From Mytilinidion resinicola (Eukaryota; Ascomycota; Dothideomycetes; Mytilinidiales; Mytilinidiaceae): a stretch of DNA of 64,000 bases. The stretch is from the NCBI RefSeq assembly GCF_010093595.1, contig NW_022985437.1, positions 62,001 through 126,000 of the forward strand. Direction: 5' to 3'. Under the pieces are notes generated by a model. The model was not told where the DNA came from. It ran no database searches and saw only the letters and a program-made list of their open reading frames with translations. Made by a program: the position numbers and the translations under genes. Of the stretch, positions 22,353 to 34,966 are shown piece by piece; positions within the stretch are counted from its first letter, which is position 1, and each line of letters opens with the position of its first letter.

Positions 22353-23413
22353 TCTGGGAAGTTGATATTCACAGGCGGCGTTCATCGGTCATAAAAGCGT
22401 TGCATACCAAGGCTATGGCCCGGCGAGGCTTCACCTGACGACGATGAGATAGCAGAATACCCAAGAAGTGACGTGTTTTGGTCTCAATTATCATGACAGG
22501 CACGTATAAGCCACCCAACGCGGTTATGTGGGTTATGGTGGACTTTCTTGTATCACCGCTTGTGGTACTTGACTGCATTATTAGGAATCCGCACCGACGG
22601 GCCACACGTTTGGTCTGTGCATGAATTTTGCACTCTTCAGGTATTTCAAAATACCATAATGCAGCGGGAAAAGTCTCGTAGACTTTATGATCGGGTCATT
22701 CCTCAAAGGGACATCAAAAGATCTATCACTTTGGGGCGACTAGTCATACAGTCTTCACAGTCACGAATAACGTTCTCGCTGGGCTTGTGTACATATGCTT
22801 AGCACTGCTCAAGGTCCTCCGGTACACACATGAATGTTGCACAGCGACAGCTTTGCTTGTTGATGCTCAAGGGAACCAATCTGATAGGTGCGCGACATTC
22901 TCGAACATCTCTCCTCTTTGCTAAACTAATCTAAACGGGCCGATATCACTTAAGCTTTCCACAGGACCTCGCGTTTCCCATCGCCACATGGTCATAGGAC
23001 ATGGGAAATTCCCAATAATACCGCGAAGCTTATGAGATTTTAGCAACACAATTAGGTGACATCGAAGAGGATGGGTCAACCCTTGAATGAAGGATGAGAG
23101 AGTTCTCCTCACTGCTGCCAAGAAGCGGGGACGCCAATATAGGTGGATCTAGACCTACCTATGCACGCGGCATCTATGGAACTGGAATCCCGATCGATGG
23201 TGGCGCTGGGCGCTGGGAAAGCTTCCAGGGCTTCCAATGAATTCTGGTGCTCCGCGCTGGTTGTCTCCTCCGAATATCTTCGTCTCCATACAACTGACAC
23301 ACAGCTACCAACACAGCCATCTGCTCTTTTTTGGCCTTCTCCCGATGCATGGTCGATCGTGACCCGTTCCTAACCAGGTACGCGATCTTACCCCTCCCGC
23401 CCCGCCTGCTTCC
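22353..23413. other. Intergenic region upstream of histidine kinase
   Basis: 1.06 kb with no gene or repeat recognised; includes the 3' flank of SPF27 and the promoter/5' leader of the histidine kinase. Confidence 0.5.
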
Positions 23414-26400
23414 ATGCTGATGATCCGCGGCTTAGACATGAACGACGAGGCAGGCATACCAACAGTACCCCAACCATTGGCTACCCTCGACCTCTCCTCC
23501 CAGAACCGCCATGATAGCCCTGCCCTCGAACTCGATTCGTTGCACTCCTTGCATCTTCTTCCCGTGCTGGAGCTTGACGACCGACCTACTCTTATAATCG
23601 ATATCGGGACTGCCGGAAACGACCCCTCGAAAGCGCTCCAGCCAATATATACCAACCCAGCGTTGCTAGCGTCAGGAGAGCTACTCAGCCTAGTAGCTGG
23701 GAGCATTCACGTTAGCTCATCGAATCCCGTGTCTCTACGTCCATACTCGCGGTTCAGACAATGGCTACTCAAGAAGAAGCATGAGTCTACCGTATCCTCT
23801 AGGGGGAACTCGTATATGTACGAGGTATAGTGCGAGCTACAGTGCCTCGTCAAAGATCTATGCATACTTGTCTGCCGCTGCTCGAACTCTCTGGATGCAT
23901 ACTCGAGATGTTAAAGTTCGTCACTTAGAATGATTAGTAAACTTTTCTGTCCAGCCTAGGCAGTAGATGATGAAACTACTCAGTCGGGCATGTGGTCCAT
24001 CCCCCCACATGTTTCTTGATAAGTTTAGCACCAGGAGCAGCGGCAAAATAGTGCACACAAATCGATGACGAGGCATTGTGTGTGGAATCTTGTTACCTAT
24101 CTGACATAGGATCAGGGATTTTTCTGGTCGGCAACATACATCGACGACAAATGGAAAATCATCAGTGGCCTCCAGAGCTTCCTCAGTCCAAGCAGATCTG
24201 TAGGCATTTCTGCTAACGGTAATGCGAAAGCAGACTATACGAAGCCTCGAGTAGTAGCGCGAAACTCATTCGATCAATCTATCCGCGACGAGAAACTAGA
24301 GGGCGTTGGAGGTAGCCCTCCGGCGCCTTCTCATGCGTTTGATACCATTCACCGGCTGGCCCAAGCAAATCCCGAGGAACATGCACCCAATCTTGACGAA
24401 AAGTCACTCAGCCCCGGGGAAATGTCCCCTAGGATGGGTCCGTTTGACTGCACCCGAGACGGCTGCCTCGAAGCTGCAAGCCCTCATATTGACTATTTCA
24501 GGGCCATCAATTGGTCGAAGACTTCTCTAGGCGCGATGAACCAATGGCCGCAGCATTTATGTACGATCGTAAACATCGTCATGAAAGACGTCAATCCTGC
24601 GATGATCTTCTGGGGCAACGACGTAGTCATGATATACAATGAGGCTTACATTCAAGTCCTCGGCCAAGTTCTCGGTGTTTCGTGTATGGGAAAATCTGCG
24701 AGACTGGCTGTAAGTAAGTAATTACCTTTCTGTGCTCAATTAAGACACTTTGTCGTAGGTTTGCGTACACTCTTTTGCCACTGTTTGTAGTGCGTTAAGG
24801 CATGTTCAAGTATCTATACGAAACGGAAATCTGCCTTTCTGAGCCACGAGTAAAGTCGGTAGGTCGACTCCGACAGCGGCTGCGAGGTGTCACAAATTAG
24901 AAACTCTTTATTTCGGAAAATGCCTTGAAGCTCCGCACGCAGTGGCAGAAGAGCGTACACACGTTTATGACAAGGCAGCGTAGGTATAACGCATATCTGA
25001 CGGTATTGCAGGTGATTATTGGGGGCACTTCGAACGTAAGTACGGATCTTTGCGGTTATATCAAAACATATATCCAAGCCCTCTGTTCCTTCCCACACCT
25101 AGTCGCCCGTATCTACACATACACCAACACCCCTCCACTCTTCTAACATTCCGCAGCGATCATACAGCACGTTCAATCGACAGGAGCATCCGTGATGACG
25201 CACGACTTGCCGCTATTTCTCGACCGGCATTCATTCCTAGAAGAAACCTTCTTTTCGTTTCAAGTAAGCTGTGATAAGCCTGGCCATCCATACGGCGTCT
25301 AAGCATGGATGCCGCCTACATTTCATAGCTGACAATTATTAGTTCATGCCGATAATGGATGAGCGTGGTTGTATTGCTGGGTTCTACGAACCGATCATTG
25401 AAACCACCAAGTATGGCTCCTGCTATCTTGTTCTTGCCAAAACGGCGTCTGATCATATTTAAATTCAGACACAAGCTCCTTGAGCGAAGGGTGAACTCGC
25501 TTATGGAGGTTGGTGCGCAGACGGCGAAAGCTCGAGACATCAAAACATACTGGAACTATGTGTTGCAAACCTTAACGGCTAACGACAAGGTTCGTTGAAG
25601 ACGCCCCTCAAGTATTGAGGCTTACGGTCTTGGACCGTAAGTTTGCACACTCTTTCTTGCCACTGCTTAGGGTCCATCCACTGGCGGGTTATCAAGCTTC
25701 AAATACGATGTCAAGGTCGATGCAGTGGAATAAAGGTCACCTTTTGACTGAAATGATACCTGCTCGCTAGCCTACGCCCCACAGTAGTGTAGAGTAAGCA
25801 AGAGTGGACCCTGTGCAGCGGCATATCCGTGCCCCAAAACTTATGGCCCATTACCAGAGGTTGAAGAGCCGTTAAGCTAATGGATTCAGGACATACCTTT
25901 CGCATTGTTATATTCTGTCCAAGAGGACGACAGGTTCAATGATACTGCGTCAGTATCCACGACGAGCACGCAACCTCCCAAGCGTTGTCTCCTAAAGGGG
26001 GCAATAGGCGTCGAAACTGGCCATCCAATGGCGCCGTCAGAGATCGATCTGACTGACACGTCCCAATTGTTTGTCTCCCAGCTGCATAGCGTGGCTAAGT
26101 CAAGGAAAACGATGCTGATGAACATTTCCGTCGACCATCCTGAATTACTGGAGGGCATCGCGTGGCGTGGATACGGGGATCCCTGTTCCGAATTAATCAT
26201 CACGCCTATCCTACCTACCAGAAATTCCGAACATGTGCTCGGTTTCATCATTCTCGGGCTCAATCCCCGGCGTCCCTATGACGAGGACTACGAGAACTTC
26301 ATCGGGGTGATGAGCCGGCTGCTCGCCACGTCTTTGGCATCTGTTGTTTTATTCGAGGAGGAGATGCGTCAAAGAGAGGACACGATTGAAGAAACTACCA

Positions 26401-28875
26401 AGATTCAACATCTCCTAGCTGACAAGCTACTTCAATCGCAGCGTGAGGTTGAGATCCGAGAACAGAAATTCCAGCGCTTCGCCGAGCGAACAGACGTGGC
26501 CATCTTTATCTGTCTCCCGACGGGAAAGTATACCTGTGAGTACTAGGCGCAAAGCACATCTTCAAATCTCTACTGACCAACCTTCTCTAGATCGCAATCA
26601 AAGATGGTTTGATATGTTCAGCTCTGCGGTACTGTACGAAGATGTTACACAAGCTTGGTCGGCCGTAGTGACCCCCGAAGACTTGAAGTTTTGCGAATCG
26701 GTATTTTCTGCTTTGATAACACAACAAGCGGCTCAAGTGAGTTTCGACAATGGAGCACGTTCTATTGAAATTTACACTAACTTTTTGTAGACATTCGAAA
26801 TAAAGACGAAGATGCACTGGACACCACCAAAAGTTTTATCTTCCCAAAGTCAAACGCAAACGCACTTCGTTTGGGTTCTGTGCTCCGCGTGGCCAGAGAT
26901 TGGACCCGATGGAGATGTTGTTGAGATAGTGGGCTGTGTTACTGATAGTGAGTTTTATGCTCCTTTCTTCGCGGTACTCCGAACTAATAATGATCTAGTA
27001 AGTCGACAAAAATGGGCCGAACGCATTCAGAAAATCCGCAGCGAGAACGCTTTAGAAAGCAAGCGGCAATTGGAGAACTTTATCGACACTACATCTCATG
27101 AAATGAGGAATCCCTTGTCTGCAGTCATGCAATGCGCCGATGGCATCATTACCTCCTACTCGGGAATCAAACAAACATACTCCCCCGACCCTACAACCGC
27201 TTATACTCGTCTCATCGACACTGGAATAGACGCTGCACAAACTATCGTGCAGTGCGCCCAACATATGAAACGAATCGTCGATGATATCCTCACCATCTCA
27301 AAACTCGATGCTGGACTCCTAGTCATCACTCCAGTTCCTGCGCAGCCCGAAACGGTAGTCGCACATGCAGTAAAGATGTTCGAGAGCGAGGCAAGAGCTG
27401 CAGACGTGGAAATGAACCTCGTGATTGACGACTCATATCGCGATCTGGCCGTCAGCTGGGTAAATCTTGACCCGACGAGACTCCTACAGATTCTCATCAA
27501 CCTTATCACCAATTCATTGAAGTTTACCAGGCTAGAACCTAGGCGGTCGATATCTGTTGGACTAGCGGCGAGCTCGGAGCGACCAGAAATCTCCCAAGAT
27601 GGCATCAAATATGTTCGAACCAAGGCCGCGGACGAAAACTCCGAACTGATAGAAGATTGGATGCGAGGTAATAACGTCTTCGTTCAATTTTCCGTACAGG
27701 ACTCTGGCTGCGGGCTTAACGAAGACGAGAAGGCCATGCTTTTTGCAAGATTTAGCCAGGCGAGCCCCAAAACGCACATCCATTATGGCGGCTCAGGTCT
27801 TGGTCTCTTTATATCCAGAAAACTTGCAGAAATGCAAGGAGGCGCCATAGGATTCGACTCTGCGGAGAAGAAAGGCAGTACATTGTAAGTCTAATCTTCT
27901 CACTTTGTACAGCGCATCGTCATAGACCTGTGTACACTTTTCTACCACTGCGTGTGGTGCTTCAGCGCACGATTCCAGATCTGGAGTGCGGTGCTTAACT
28001 TCTCGTCTGTGTACACTTCTCTGCTGTCGTCTAAGGTTGCCCAAAACTCTTACTAGCTATGCAAGCCGATCAGTTTCCGTCTTATTCGGAACTTGAAAAG
28101 CGCGTTGAGGACCCTTCACAGCAGCAAGACAGTGCATACAGACTTGTAACGAGGTATTGTATCAATCATTCAGATCTGACAACCCCCTAGCTCTTTCTAC
28201 GTTAAGGCTCGGCGTAGCAGGCCACCTACAACGGCGCGGCGCGGTTCCATGGCATTCCTGGACAGCCAGAGAGTTTCCCAAAGCACGACGATCACTGGAC
28301 ATGACACCAGGCCTGGCCTCGTGAGGCAGGCGAGCGATCTCCCAAACAATGCTGACGCCAATTCCGAAGAGCCCATCCAACAGCCGAAAGGAATATCTCA
28401 ACCGCCACTTCAACAGACCGCCTTAGTGCGCAAAGCCCCCGAGGTTCTCCACGTACTCGTCGTTGAAGACAACATCGTCAACCAACGCGTCCTAGCCAAG
28501 CAACTTCGGAACCTAGGTTGCATCGTTGATGTGGCGAACCACGGCGCGGAAGCCCTCGACTTCCTTCGAAAGACTGTAGACTGGAACTGGACCGACTCGG
28601 CTGTAGTCGAAGATGGAAAAGAGCTGTCAGCGGTCCTGATGGACTGGGAAATGCCAGTCATGAACGGCCTCACGGCCGTGAAGAAGATCCGGGAATACCA
28701 ACAAAAAGGCATGCTGAAGGGCCACGTCCCGGTCATCGCGTGCACCGCCAACGTCCGTCAGCAGCAAATCTCCGAAGCAATAGATGCAGGCATGGACGAC
28801 GTGGTTAGCAAGCCTTTCAGGGTTCCTGAGCTCTTGCAGCGGATCCGAACCCTCATTGAGTCTCTGCCGCCATGA
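23414..28875 (+). CDS. Hybrid sensor histidine kinase
   Basis: About 1282 residues from eleven exons: 23414-23824, 24116-24713, 25012-25035, 25157-25263, 25343-25410, 25469-25589, 25890-26535, 26591-26736, 26791-26947, 26999-27884, 28191-28875. All phases agree. N-terminal sensor region contains DYFRAINWSKTSLGAMNQWP and IFWGNDVVMIYNEAYI, the DWS-LG/IYNEAY pattern of fungal PAS/GAF-type hybrid kinases, with FLEETFFSFQFMPIMDERGC. Then HisKA H-box TTSHEMRNPLSAVMQ (His near 793), N-box NLITNSLKFT (near 927), DSGCGLNEDE and GGSGLGLFISRKLAEMQGG, and a C-terminal receiver LVVEDNIVNQR..LMDWEMPVMNG (phospho-Asp near 1205). Likely feeds a multistep phosphorelay to Ypd1. Ligand unknown. The first intron and the start (ATG 23414 or 23438) are the least certain parts. 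Confidence 0.88.
23861..24059. mobile_element. TIR element in histidine kinase intron 1
   Basis: Left end TGCATACTTGTCTGCCGCTG; the right end is its inverse (GTGTGCACTATTTTGCCGCTG on the opposite strand). Intron 1 (23825-24115) is 291 bp, so the element fills about two thirds of it. Confidence 0.55.
24762..24963. mobile_element. TIR element in histidine kinase intron 2
   Basis: Left end TGCGTACACTCTTTTGCCAC..; right end, on the other strand, GTGTGTACGCTCTTCTGCCA then CTGCGTGCGGAGCTTCAAGG, matching the 13.7-14.2 kb array core. Intron 24714-25011 is 298 bp. Clearest of the four intronic copies. Confidence 0.75.
25643..25833. mobile_element. TIR element in histidine kinase intron 6
   Basis: Left end GCACACTCTTTCTTGCCACT, then GCTTAGGGTCCA; right end on the other strand GCACGGATATGCCGCTGCAC, then AGGGTCCA. 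Intron 25590-25889 is 300 bp. The inside aligns with the intergenic copy at 10351-10540. Confidence 0.65.
27929..28143. mobile_element. TIR element in histidine kinase intron 10
   Basis: Left end TGTGTACACTTTTCTACCAC then TGCGTGTGGTGCTTCAGCG; a second forward partial copy starts near 28008; right end on the other strand reads GTCTGTATGCACTGTCTTGC then TGCTGTGAAGGGTCCTCAAC. Intron 27885-28190 is 306 bp. Confidence 0.7.
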
Positions 28876-29476
28876 AGTTAACGCCTTCATGGACTCAACC
28901 GCTCGCCTCACCGTTTGATAGAGATACTGGCAATGATTAGCATCCAGGCATTGAGTCAGAAGGGGCAGAAGAGCTATGAGCTCACTGGGCACAATCACGC
29001 ACCTTTGTGGAGCCTCTTACGGTGCTGTGCGATCGACGTTCGATTCACTTAGGCCACGATACTAAAGAAAGTCCTTGAGCCCGAGCTGGAGAGGCCGTAT
29101 GCAGTCTCCTCAAATCTGTGACTGCTAGGATACATATGAGGGACTTCGTTGGAGGCTTTAGTGATGGGATCCATGATAGAAGTAGGACTCTCTTACAACA
29201 AATCTCCCCCCCAACTTTTCTAACCACCCTGCAAGAAGTTGTTCTCACATGAGAGCTGTAGATTGGTTATGCGCTTCGTCATTCTCGACATACCGGTTTT
29301 TTCAGAGGAGGATAAGGGGACGGGCGCAACTAGGAAAGCAGGGTGGGTGTGAAAGGAGGATAATCGCATCACTCCTAGAAGTTATCGTTTAGATCAATAA
29401 CAATAGAGAACGGAGTTGTAATCCAGGGTAGATAGGCACGTGATCGATTATCTGTTTTGGTGAGTCTTGTCATCTG

Positions 29477-29546
29477 CAAAAGTGTGGAAGCCAGAGGGGT
29501 TGTGAAATGCTTGTCACGGGCGGTTTAAGTGGCTTCCACACTTTTG
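29477..29546. mobile_element. 70-bp element with perfect 17-bp TIRs
   Basis: CAAAAGTGTGGAAGCCA at 29477-29493 is perfectly inverted at 29530-29546, with 36 bp between. A lone, related end (TTTCCACACTTTTGCA) lies at 47912-47927. No clear target-site duplication. Confidence 0.75.
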
Positions 29547-29905
29547 TAAGTGCCAAGATATGTCCAACTAAGCCGAGCTGCACGTGATTCTTCCAAGACC
29601 CGCGACACTCTTTCCGAATATCAAGCGGCAAGTATGGTAGACAGGTTCCTACACTATATTTATAATTCTTGCCCAAGTGATTCAATAGTCTCGTGGTTGC
29701 TTCGTTGCCGAGGTTCACTAATAGTCTAAGACTCTCCAGCATTCACACTTCTACTTCCCCCATTTTCAACAGCGCAGATGGTCCGTAGCATAGTGAAACA
29801 ACGTAAGTTACGTAGTGGCTCGTATAGCTAGCGGGTGATCCCGATTGATATGAGCTATCAAAACCATAAAGCCGAAGGCCCTACAGACCTATGAATGAAC
29901 TTCAT

Positions 29906-29946
29906 TTCTCATAGAACTACCGATTTCTCATAGAACTACCGATTTC
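29906..29946 (+). repeat. Short tandem duplication
   Basis: Two adjacent copies of a ~20-base unit containing TCATAGAACTACCGATTTCT. Confidence 0.8.
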
Positions 29947-30057
29947 TTTTCAAGTTTCCTTTCTCGCCAACTCCCAATGCCAAATACCCCTATCCGTAAC
30001 CCCGAGACCTAACCAACACGCCCCATCAAGTAACCCGCTCGAAATCACTAACCCCCT

Positions 30058-31516
30058 TTACTCCTGCAGAAACGTTCCCCTCCCATCCTCAACCGCAACA
30101 CTATACTCCTTTCTCACCACAATCCTAGCCCTCCCACCGCTCTCCGCTCTGCCCAGCGTTCGTGTCTCACCCACCCGATCCTCCTTACCCGCCAGAACAA
30201 CATTCATGCTCTCAACGCTCAAATTGTCCAGCGGCACAAACTCCCGCGCGTCCGTCCTATCCTTATCGCGCTCGCTCTTCATCGCCGTGGAACGGATTAT
30301 GCTGGCATTGCTAGCTTGCGTGTTGTAGCCCGAGTGGCCGCGCTTGCTGGCGCCATAGTAGTGGTCCACGTACTGCGAGGCGTGGGCGGTGGAGGGGAAG
30401 AGGCGGAACTGAAGCGCGCGCAGGGCGGGGAGGCAGGCGCAGATGATGCCGATGTGGACTTCGATTGTGGACCAGTAGCCGATTGGGACGTAGTCCCCTG
30501 TGCGAGAGTTAGTGGAAGGTTGTGATGAGCGAGGTTGGAAGGGCGTACAGGTTACGTTGTCCGTATTGGCGAATTGGATCATCCATTTCAAGCGGAGCAT
30601 GCTGATGACGGTGACGCTGGGGAGGTACAAGTCAGTATTGACCGGCACAAAGTTGAGTGGAATGATGGCGCCTACAATAGTCCCAGCGTAAACATAAGCA
30701 TCAAACCGTACTTCTTCCTGCGACTTAGCTTCAACTTTGCTATTTGCTGCAATGGGAGCACGATGACCATAGCATCGATTACGATGTTTACAGCCGCCGA
30801 GATCCATCCTTCCACGTTGAGGTTGATGCAGTGCCCTTTGTGCTCTCCATCCCAGTGTTTCCATGCCAAGTTGATGGGCTGGCATTGCGCAATGACCGGA
30901 GGAATGAAACCGACAATGTATATTACGCAGCAAGCCATGACGCCGTAGACGCATCTGCGAAAGTTCTTTTCTGGGAATATGCGAAGGTAGAAGAAGAGGA
31001 TTGAGATCTTGGTCAAGGCGATTGCCATGAGGTATAGGATTTCGTCGAAGTAGTAGACCTGCAGGGGTAAACGTCAAACAAGACTTATCGATGCTAGTTG
31101 AGGTGCTGGACTGACGTGTAATATCGCGGTGACCTTCTCAAATGGAACTGCCCATAGATCCTTGCCAAGACCGTCGTTTGCGACTACGTACTATTTAGCT
31201 ATACGTATAGAGGTAGGACACTGCTATACTCACGAACAACTGACAGGCAGGTGAGAGGTATAACAGGCAACTGATTGATAGTGAGCACTACTTCTATCTC
31301 TTTTATGACGTGATATCTTACCATTGCTACTAGGATCGCCCAATCATCGTTTCCCCATTGACCACCTAAGCAGGGTAATCGGGCAATCACTCTCAATCCC
31401 ACAGCTAACAAAGCAAGAGCTCCGCCTGTTAATCCAGTAATGGTTACATCTTTTGTTCTATCTCTTATTGGCGATCCCAATGCCGAAACAGTAAAGTTTT
31501 TAGTGACTGTAGTCAT
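30058..31516 (-). CDS. Fungal rhodopsin-domain (PTH11-like) integral membrane protein
   Basis: About 396 residues, six exons: 31322-31516, 31234-31270, 31116-31183, 30676-31058, 30549-30616, 30058-30497; introns 50-59 bp. Seven-helix topology expected. Signatures: LRVIARLPCLGGQWGNDDWA at TM1-2, LANDGLGKDLWAVPF, VYYFDEILYLMAIALTKISI, QIAKLKLSRRKKYGLMLMF, and after splicing GLFVTVISMLRLKW and TWDYVPIGYWSTIEVHIGII before the last helix. No N-terminal CFEM domain. The cytosolic tail is hydrophilic. Family members are plasma-membrane proteins, some implicated in surface sensing; no ligand can be inferred. Confidence 0.9.
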
Positions 31517-34500
31517 GTTAGCATGGTCATGCTTCTTGATGAGCTAGCCAGTGACGGGTTACATACCTAAAGCTTCTTTGATAGTACATGCTCCTTTTAC
31601 GCACCCTTCAACTTTTAGCTCCAGCGCTTTATCATGGGCGATGCACGCTGCATCTGTGACTGAGCATGTCGATTCTGATACTGCAGATACTAGGCACTTA
31701 ACCTGTCACTTGCATCAGTATGGCGATCAACGAATTGATCACAAGGTAGAATTTACCGCGCACTCAGGCAGAGTCTTTGTTGCGGAAGCCAAAAAGTCTG
31801 CTCGAACCAAGGAAATAGTCAAAGAGAGAAGTAGGAGAGACTTGAAATATTTCATGCTTCAAGGAGATCAAAGGTTCTATCGATCTGAGCAGGCGTCTAT
31901 GCCCGCCCCGATGGCGCAACCTACCAACTTGATGAATAGCGCTTCGACTGAATAATACGTTATGAGAGTATGCCCGTCCAGTTCCCAATGAAATCAAATG
32001 AGAGTGGGGATCATTTTGACTTGGGATCTAGAAGGAAGCGGAAGAAGGCGCAACGGGAGCGGCACCGCAAGGGACCATAAGGTTATCTAGGACAAAGTCT
32101 TGCGCAATGTGGAGCCCTCGCGTGCTGTGGCAAGGGGGCATCGGACGCACGTTGATGGAAGACGCTTCAGGGCAACCAGGTACGTGTTGCGGCACCGAAT
32201 AGGACCGCTAATGACGGTGATACGTACTATTTAGGGAAGAGCGGGCCAATCAGAAAAACCTGAGGCGTGTGTGAACACTCTCAGCAAAGTTGTAGTAATG
32301 AGTCGGACGAGCTGTCAATGATCCTGGCATGCCATGTGAATGTAGGGCTGTCAATCCTTTTCCAGACATCACAGCCCGAAGGACTCGATGACCAGGAAAT
32401 AGCCCCTTCATTCTCGTCGATGGCTGCCGAAAGTCCTTAAAATGTTGAAGATCAGCTGTAGGGCTAGAAGAAGCACCGAGGCGCCAGGTGGGCGTGTGCG
32501 CGAAGGGTGCATGACTTTGCATCCGATGTGGCGGCGGCCGCCTCCGGAGGCGTTCTAGAGACCTACCTAGGCTGGAATTGCCGCTGTTCACAACGTTTAG
32601 CACAGGCGGGTACCAGTCCAGGTGTAGAAGGTATGCCATAGAAAAAGCATAGAGAGAGACGGCGTGTGTGAGGTCGTCTCTGGTCTCCGTGCTCTCAGTT
32701 TCAAAGAAGGGTGCCCACTGTCTATCCGGGACAGCTCCGTTGCTGCTGATGGGGCCACCTGCAAGGGGTACAAACCGTGAGGGACTGCCGCTGTGGAGTT
32801 CATCAGCGCCGCGATGAGCGGTTAGCTGTGCGTCCCCCACATAGGGCTGCTGCTAGCCGAGTATGGGGTTGAAACGTGATAGAGAACCGCATCTCAGGAG
32901 TCGTGAAGCGCAAGGTACACATGTCGAAAGCCACAAATCCGGAAAAGCCCTATCAACGCCATCCAAAGTGGCGGCGAGACGACGGGAGAAACAGTGTTGA
33001 GCTGCTAGTCGATGTCTTCTGTCGCGGTTCTGTTTTGCTTGTGATGGCAATATCAGCACGCACTCCCGGCTCACGAACTTTGCCGTATACAGGCAGAAGG
33101 CCGCGGCACGGTCTCCTTAAACTCCACGTTGTCGAAACAACCGCCGATGCCCTGACATCTGGGCGGCCTAGGGTGCGCGAGTATTTAAGGGCGAGAAGGG
33201 CCTGATGTATTGAAGTGGGACCTCGCCTCTGATATTGTGAGTGTCTGAAGTCTTCAGACGATGCTCTCGGAGCATGATCACAGTAAGCCACCTGTGGCGT
33301 CCGAGTGCATCTGCTCATCTTGGCCATGTTGCGGGCCGATACACGTGAAATTCAATAACTCGCACCTAGTTCATGAGGTGGAGTATCGATGGATGTCATG
33401 GGATGCTGGCAAGAAAACTCTGAGGACTGCAGGAGAAGCTGAGGTGAGATTATGGGTTGATTGCATTCATGCTATGGCATTGTAGATCAGGCATGCATAA
33501 ATGCGGTCGAGATTCCGATGCAATAATGGACCTCGGGATCTAGGTACAAAAATACCAGCTAGGCAGGTACAATACAAATTAGTGCTACCGAAGTGGGTAA
33601 GATCGTCAGGGCAGCAGTCACGTGATACATCACTGGTGTTCTTTCCTCCCGCTCCCAATTCAGAGATCAGAGGAACATGCTTCCCTTGGCAATATATGTA
33701 TACTTGTGTACTGCTACTGAAAACGCTTTGATAGATTTCCGAATCTAGACAACGCGTAGGTGTGCTACTTTTACACATCGTGATCTTTCGTTAGGCCCCC
33801 TCGGACTGCGCCGTCACCAATTTCCCTTCAATGGTAAGTCCGGGTGTGCGTTCCGGATATCTGTGCGCTCCTTTCACAAAGAGAATCGGACTATATCTTC
33901 GGTTTTTCATCCGTATATCCGTTGTCACGATAGTCCTATGAGAGATTACCACTTAGCTGATATAGTGATGGACTTCTTTCCAAAATCATATTGCCCTTCT
34001 AGATACCGGCGTACCCGTCGCTTAAACCGCATTGCGTCATTTGTCGAGCGAATCCTGCAGTCGCGGTAGACGGTCCGTCAGGACAGTTAGAGAGGAACGC
34101 GGATGCCATCTCCGGGACTTGTCGAGTGAAGACCACGAAGTTATAGTTTTTGTACGTTTTCTCTACGTGTCATCAGGAGAACCTGAGTACTCCGGAACTT
34201 GCCCTTCTCCACATTCCCAAACAAGGCGATCCGGACAGATATAAGAAGCGTCTATAATGTACAGGATCTAGAGGTTGTTACAGTTCGCAAGGGCTGCCTA
34301 AAGGAGGCAAAGAGGGGCCACTATACGGACAGTAGTACGCAGAGAGAGCCCTCAAGATTTAAGCGTGCTACGGGCACGGGTGCCGTAGCTACAAGTAGAA
34401 GTGTACAGAGTGGACCTCCAACCATGCCTCCAGGACGCATGCCGACAGCTCCGCCGCAAAATCTTGCAGTCCCACGTCTACAGCCTGTCGGCCAGAATGC

Positions 34501-34554
34501 CCCTCAGTCGACAGCTACACCTGCTAGGACTGGTATTGATATTTCTTAAATTGA
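31517..34554. other. Gene-poor region (3 kb)
   Basis: Many short frames on both strands (longest 196 codons, 32250-32840 minus, and 134 codons, 31551-31955 plus) but none shows a domain, conserved motif or convincing splice pattern. 33.8-34.5 kb leads into the decayed transposon-like tail and may be its remains. Confidence 0.45.
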
Positions 34555-34822
34555 TCCGGCCCTTCTTGAGCCTACGGCAGCACCTACGACAGCACCTGCA
34601 GCTAAGAAGCGCGGCCGGCCGCCTGGTGCAAAGGATAAGGTACCACGGAAAAAGGCACGAGCTCAGAGGCAAGATAGTACTCAGCCTACGCCTCAGCCTA
34701 CGCCTCAGCCTATGCCTCAGCCTCATCCTCAAGCACAGAGGCTTAGCCGAGAGGAGCTTCTACGTCAGCTTGCAGCGTATGATGAGGAAATTGAGGGGTA
34801 TATTGATCAGGGTGAAGAGTAG
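34555..34822 (+). pseudogene. Tail of a transposon-like protein with AT-hook
   Basis: Open frame without a start, reading PALLEPTAAPTTAPAAKKRG then the AT-hook-like KKRGRPPGAKDK, then QPTPQPTPQPMPQPHPQ repeats and a helical end SREELLRQLAAYDEEIEGYI, stop at 34820-34822. AT-hooks with such tails occur at the C-terminus of some fungal transposases; that is inference. Upstream sequence is broken in all frames, so this is a relic. Confidence 0.5.
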
Positions 34823-34966
34823 GTGTAAGCGGCGATGCTAGGTGGCTAAGCTCGATGCAAAGGAGCCGTAATAAGGTGAGGGTTTGATGGATTTAGCATG
34901 CTATTAGGCACGTAGGCGCTTCTAGAATATAATTCTATTCTATACTTATACTTAGGCTTAGACTAG

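Larger units (their letters stand above)
28876..30057. other. Convergent intergenic region with a mini element
   Basis: 1.18 kb between the converging histidine kinase and rhodopsin-domain genes. Contains the 70-bp inverted-repeat element 29477-29546 and a short tandem duplication (29906-29946). No gene supported. Confidence 0.5.

Noticed and set aside
31551..31955. 134-codon plus-strand frame
   Set aside because: No conserved motif; an AEAKKSARTKEIVKERSRR-type basic stretch alone is not enough.
32250..32840. 196-codon minus-strand frame
   Set aside because: Composition and overlap with other frames look random; no family resemblance.
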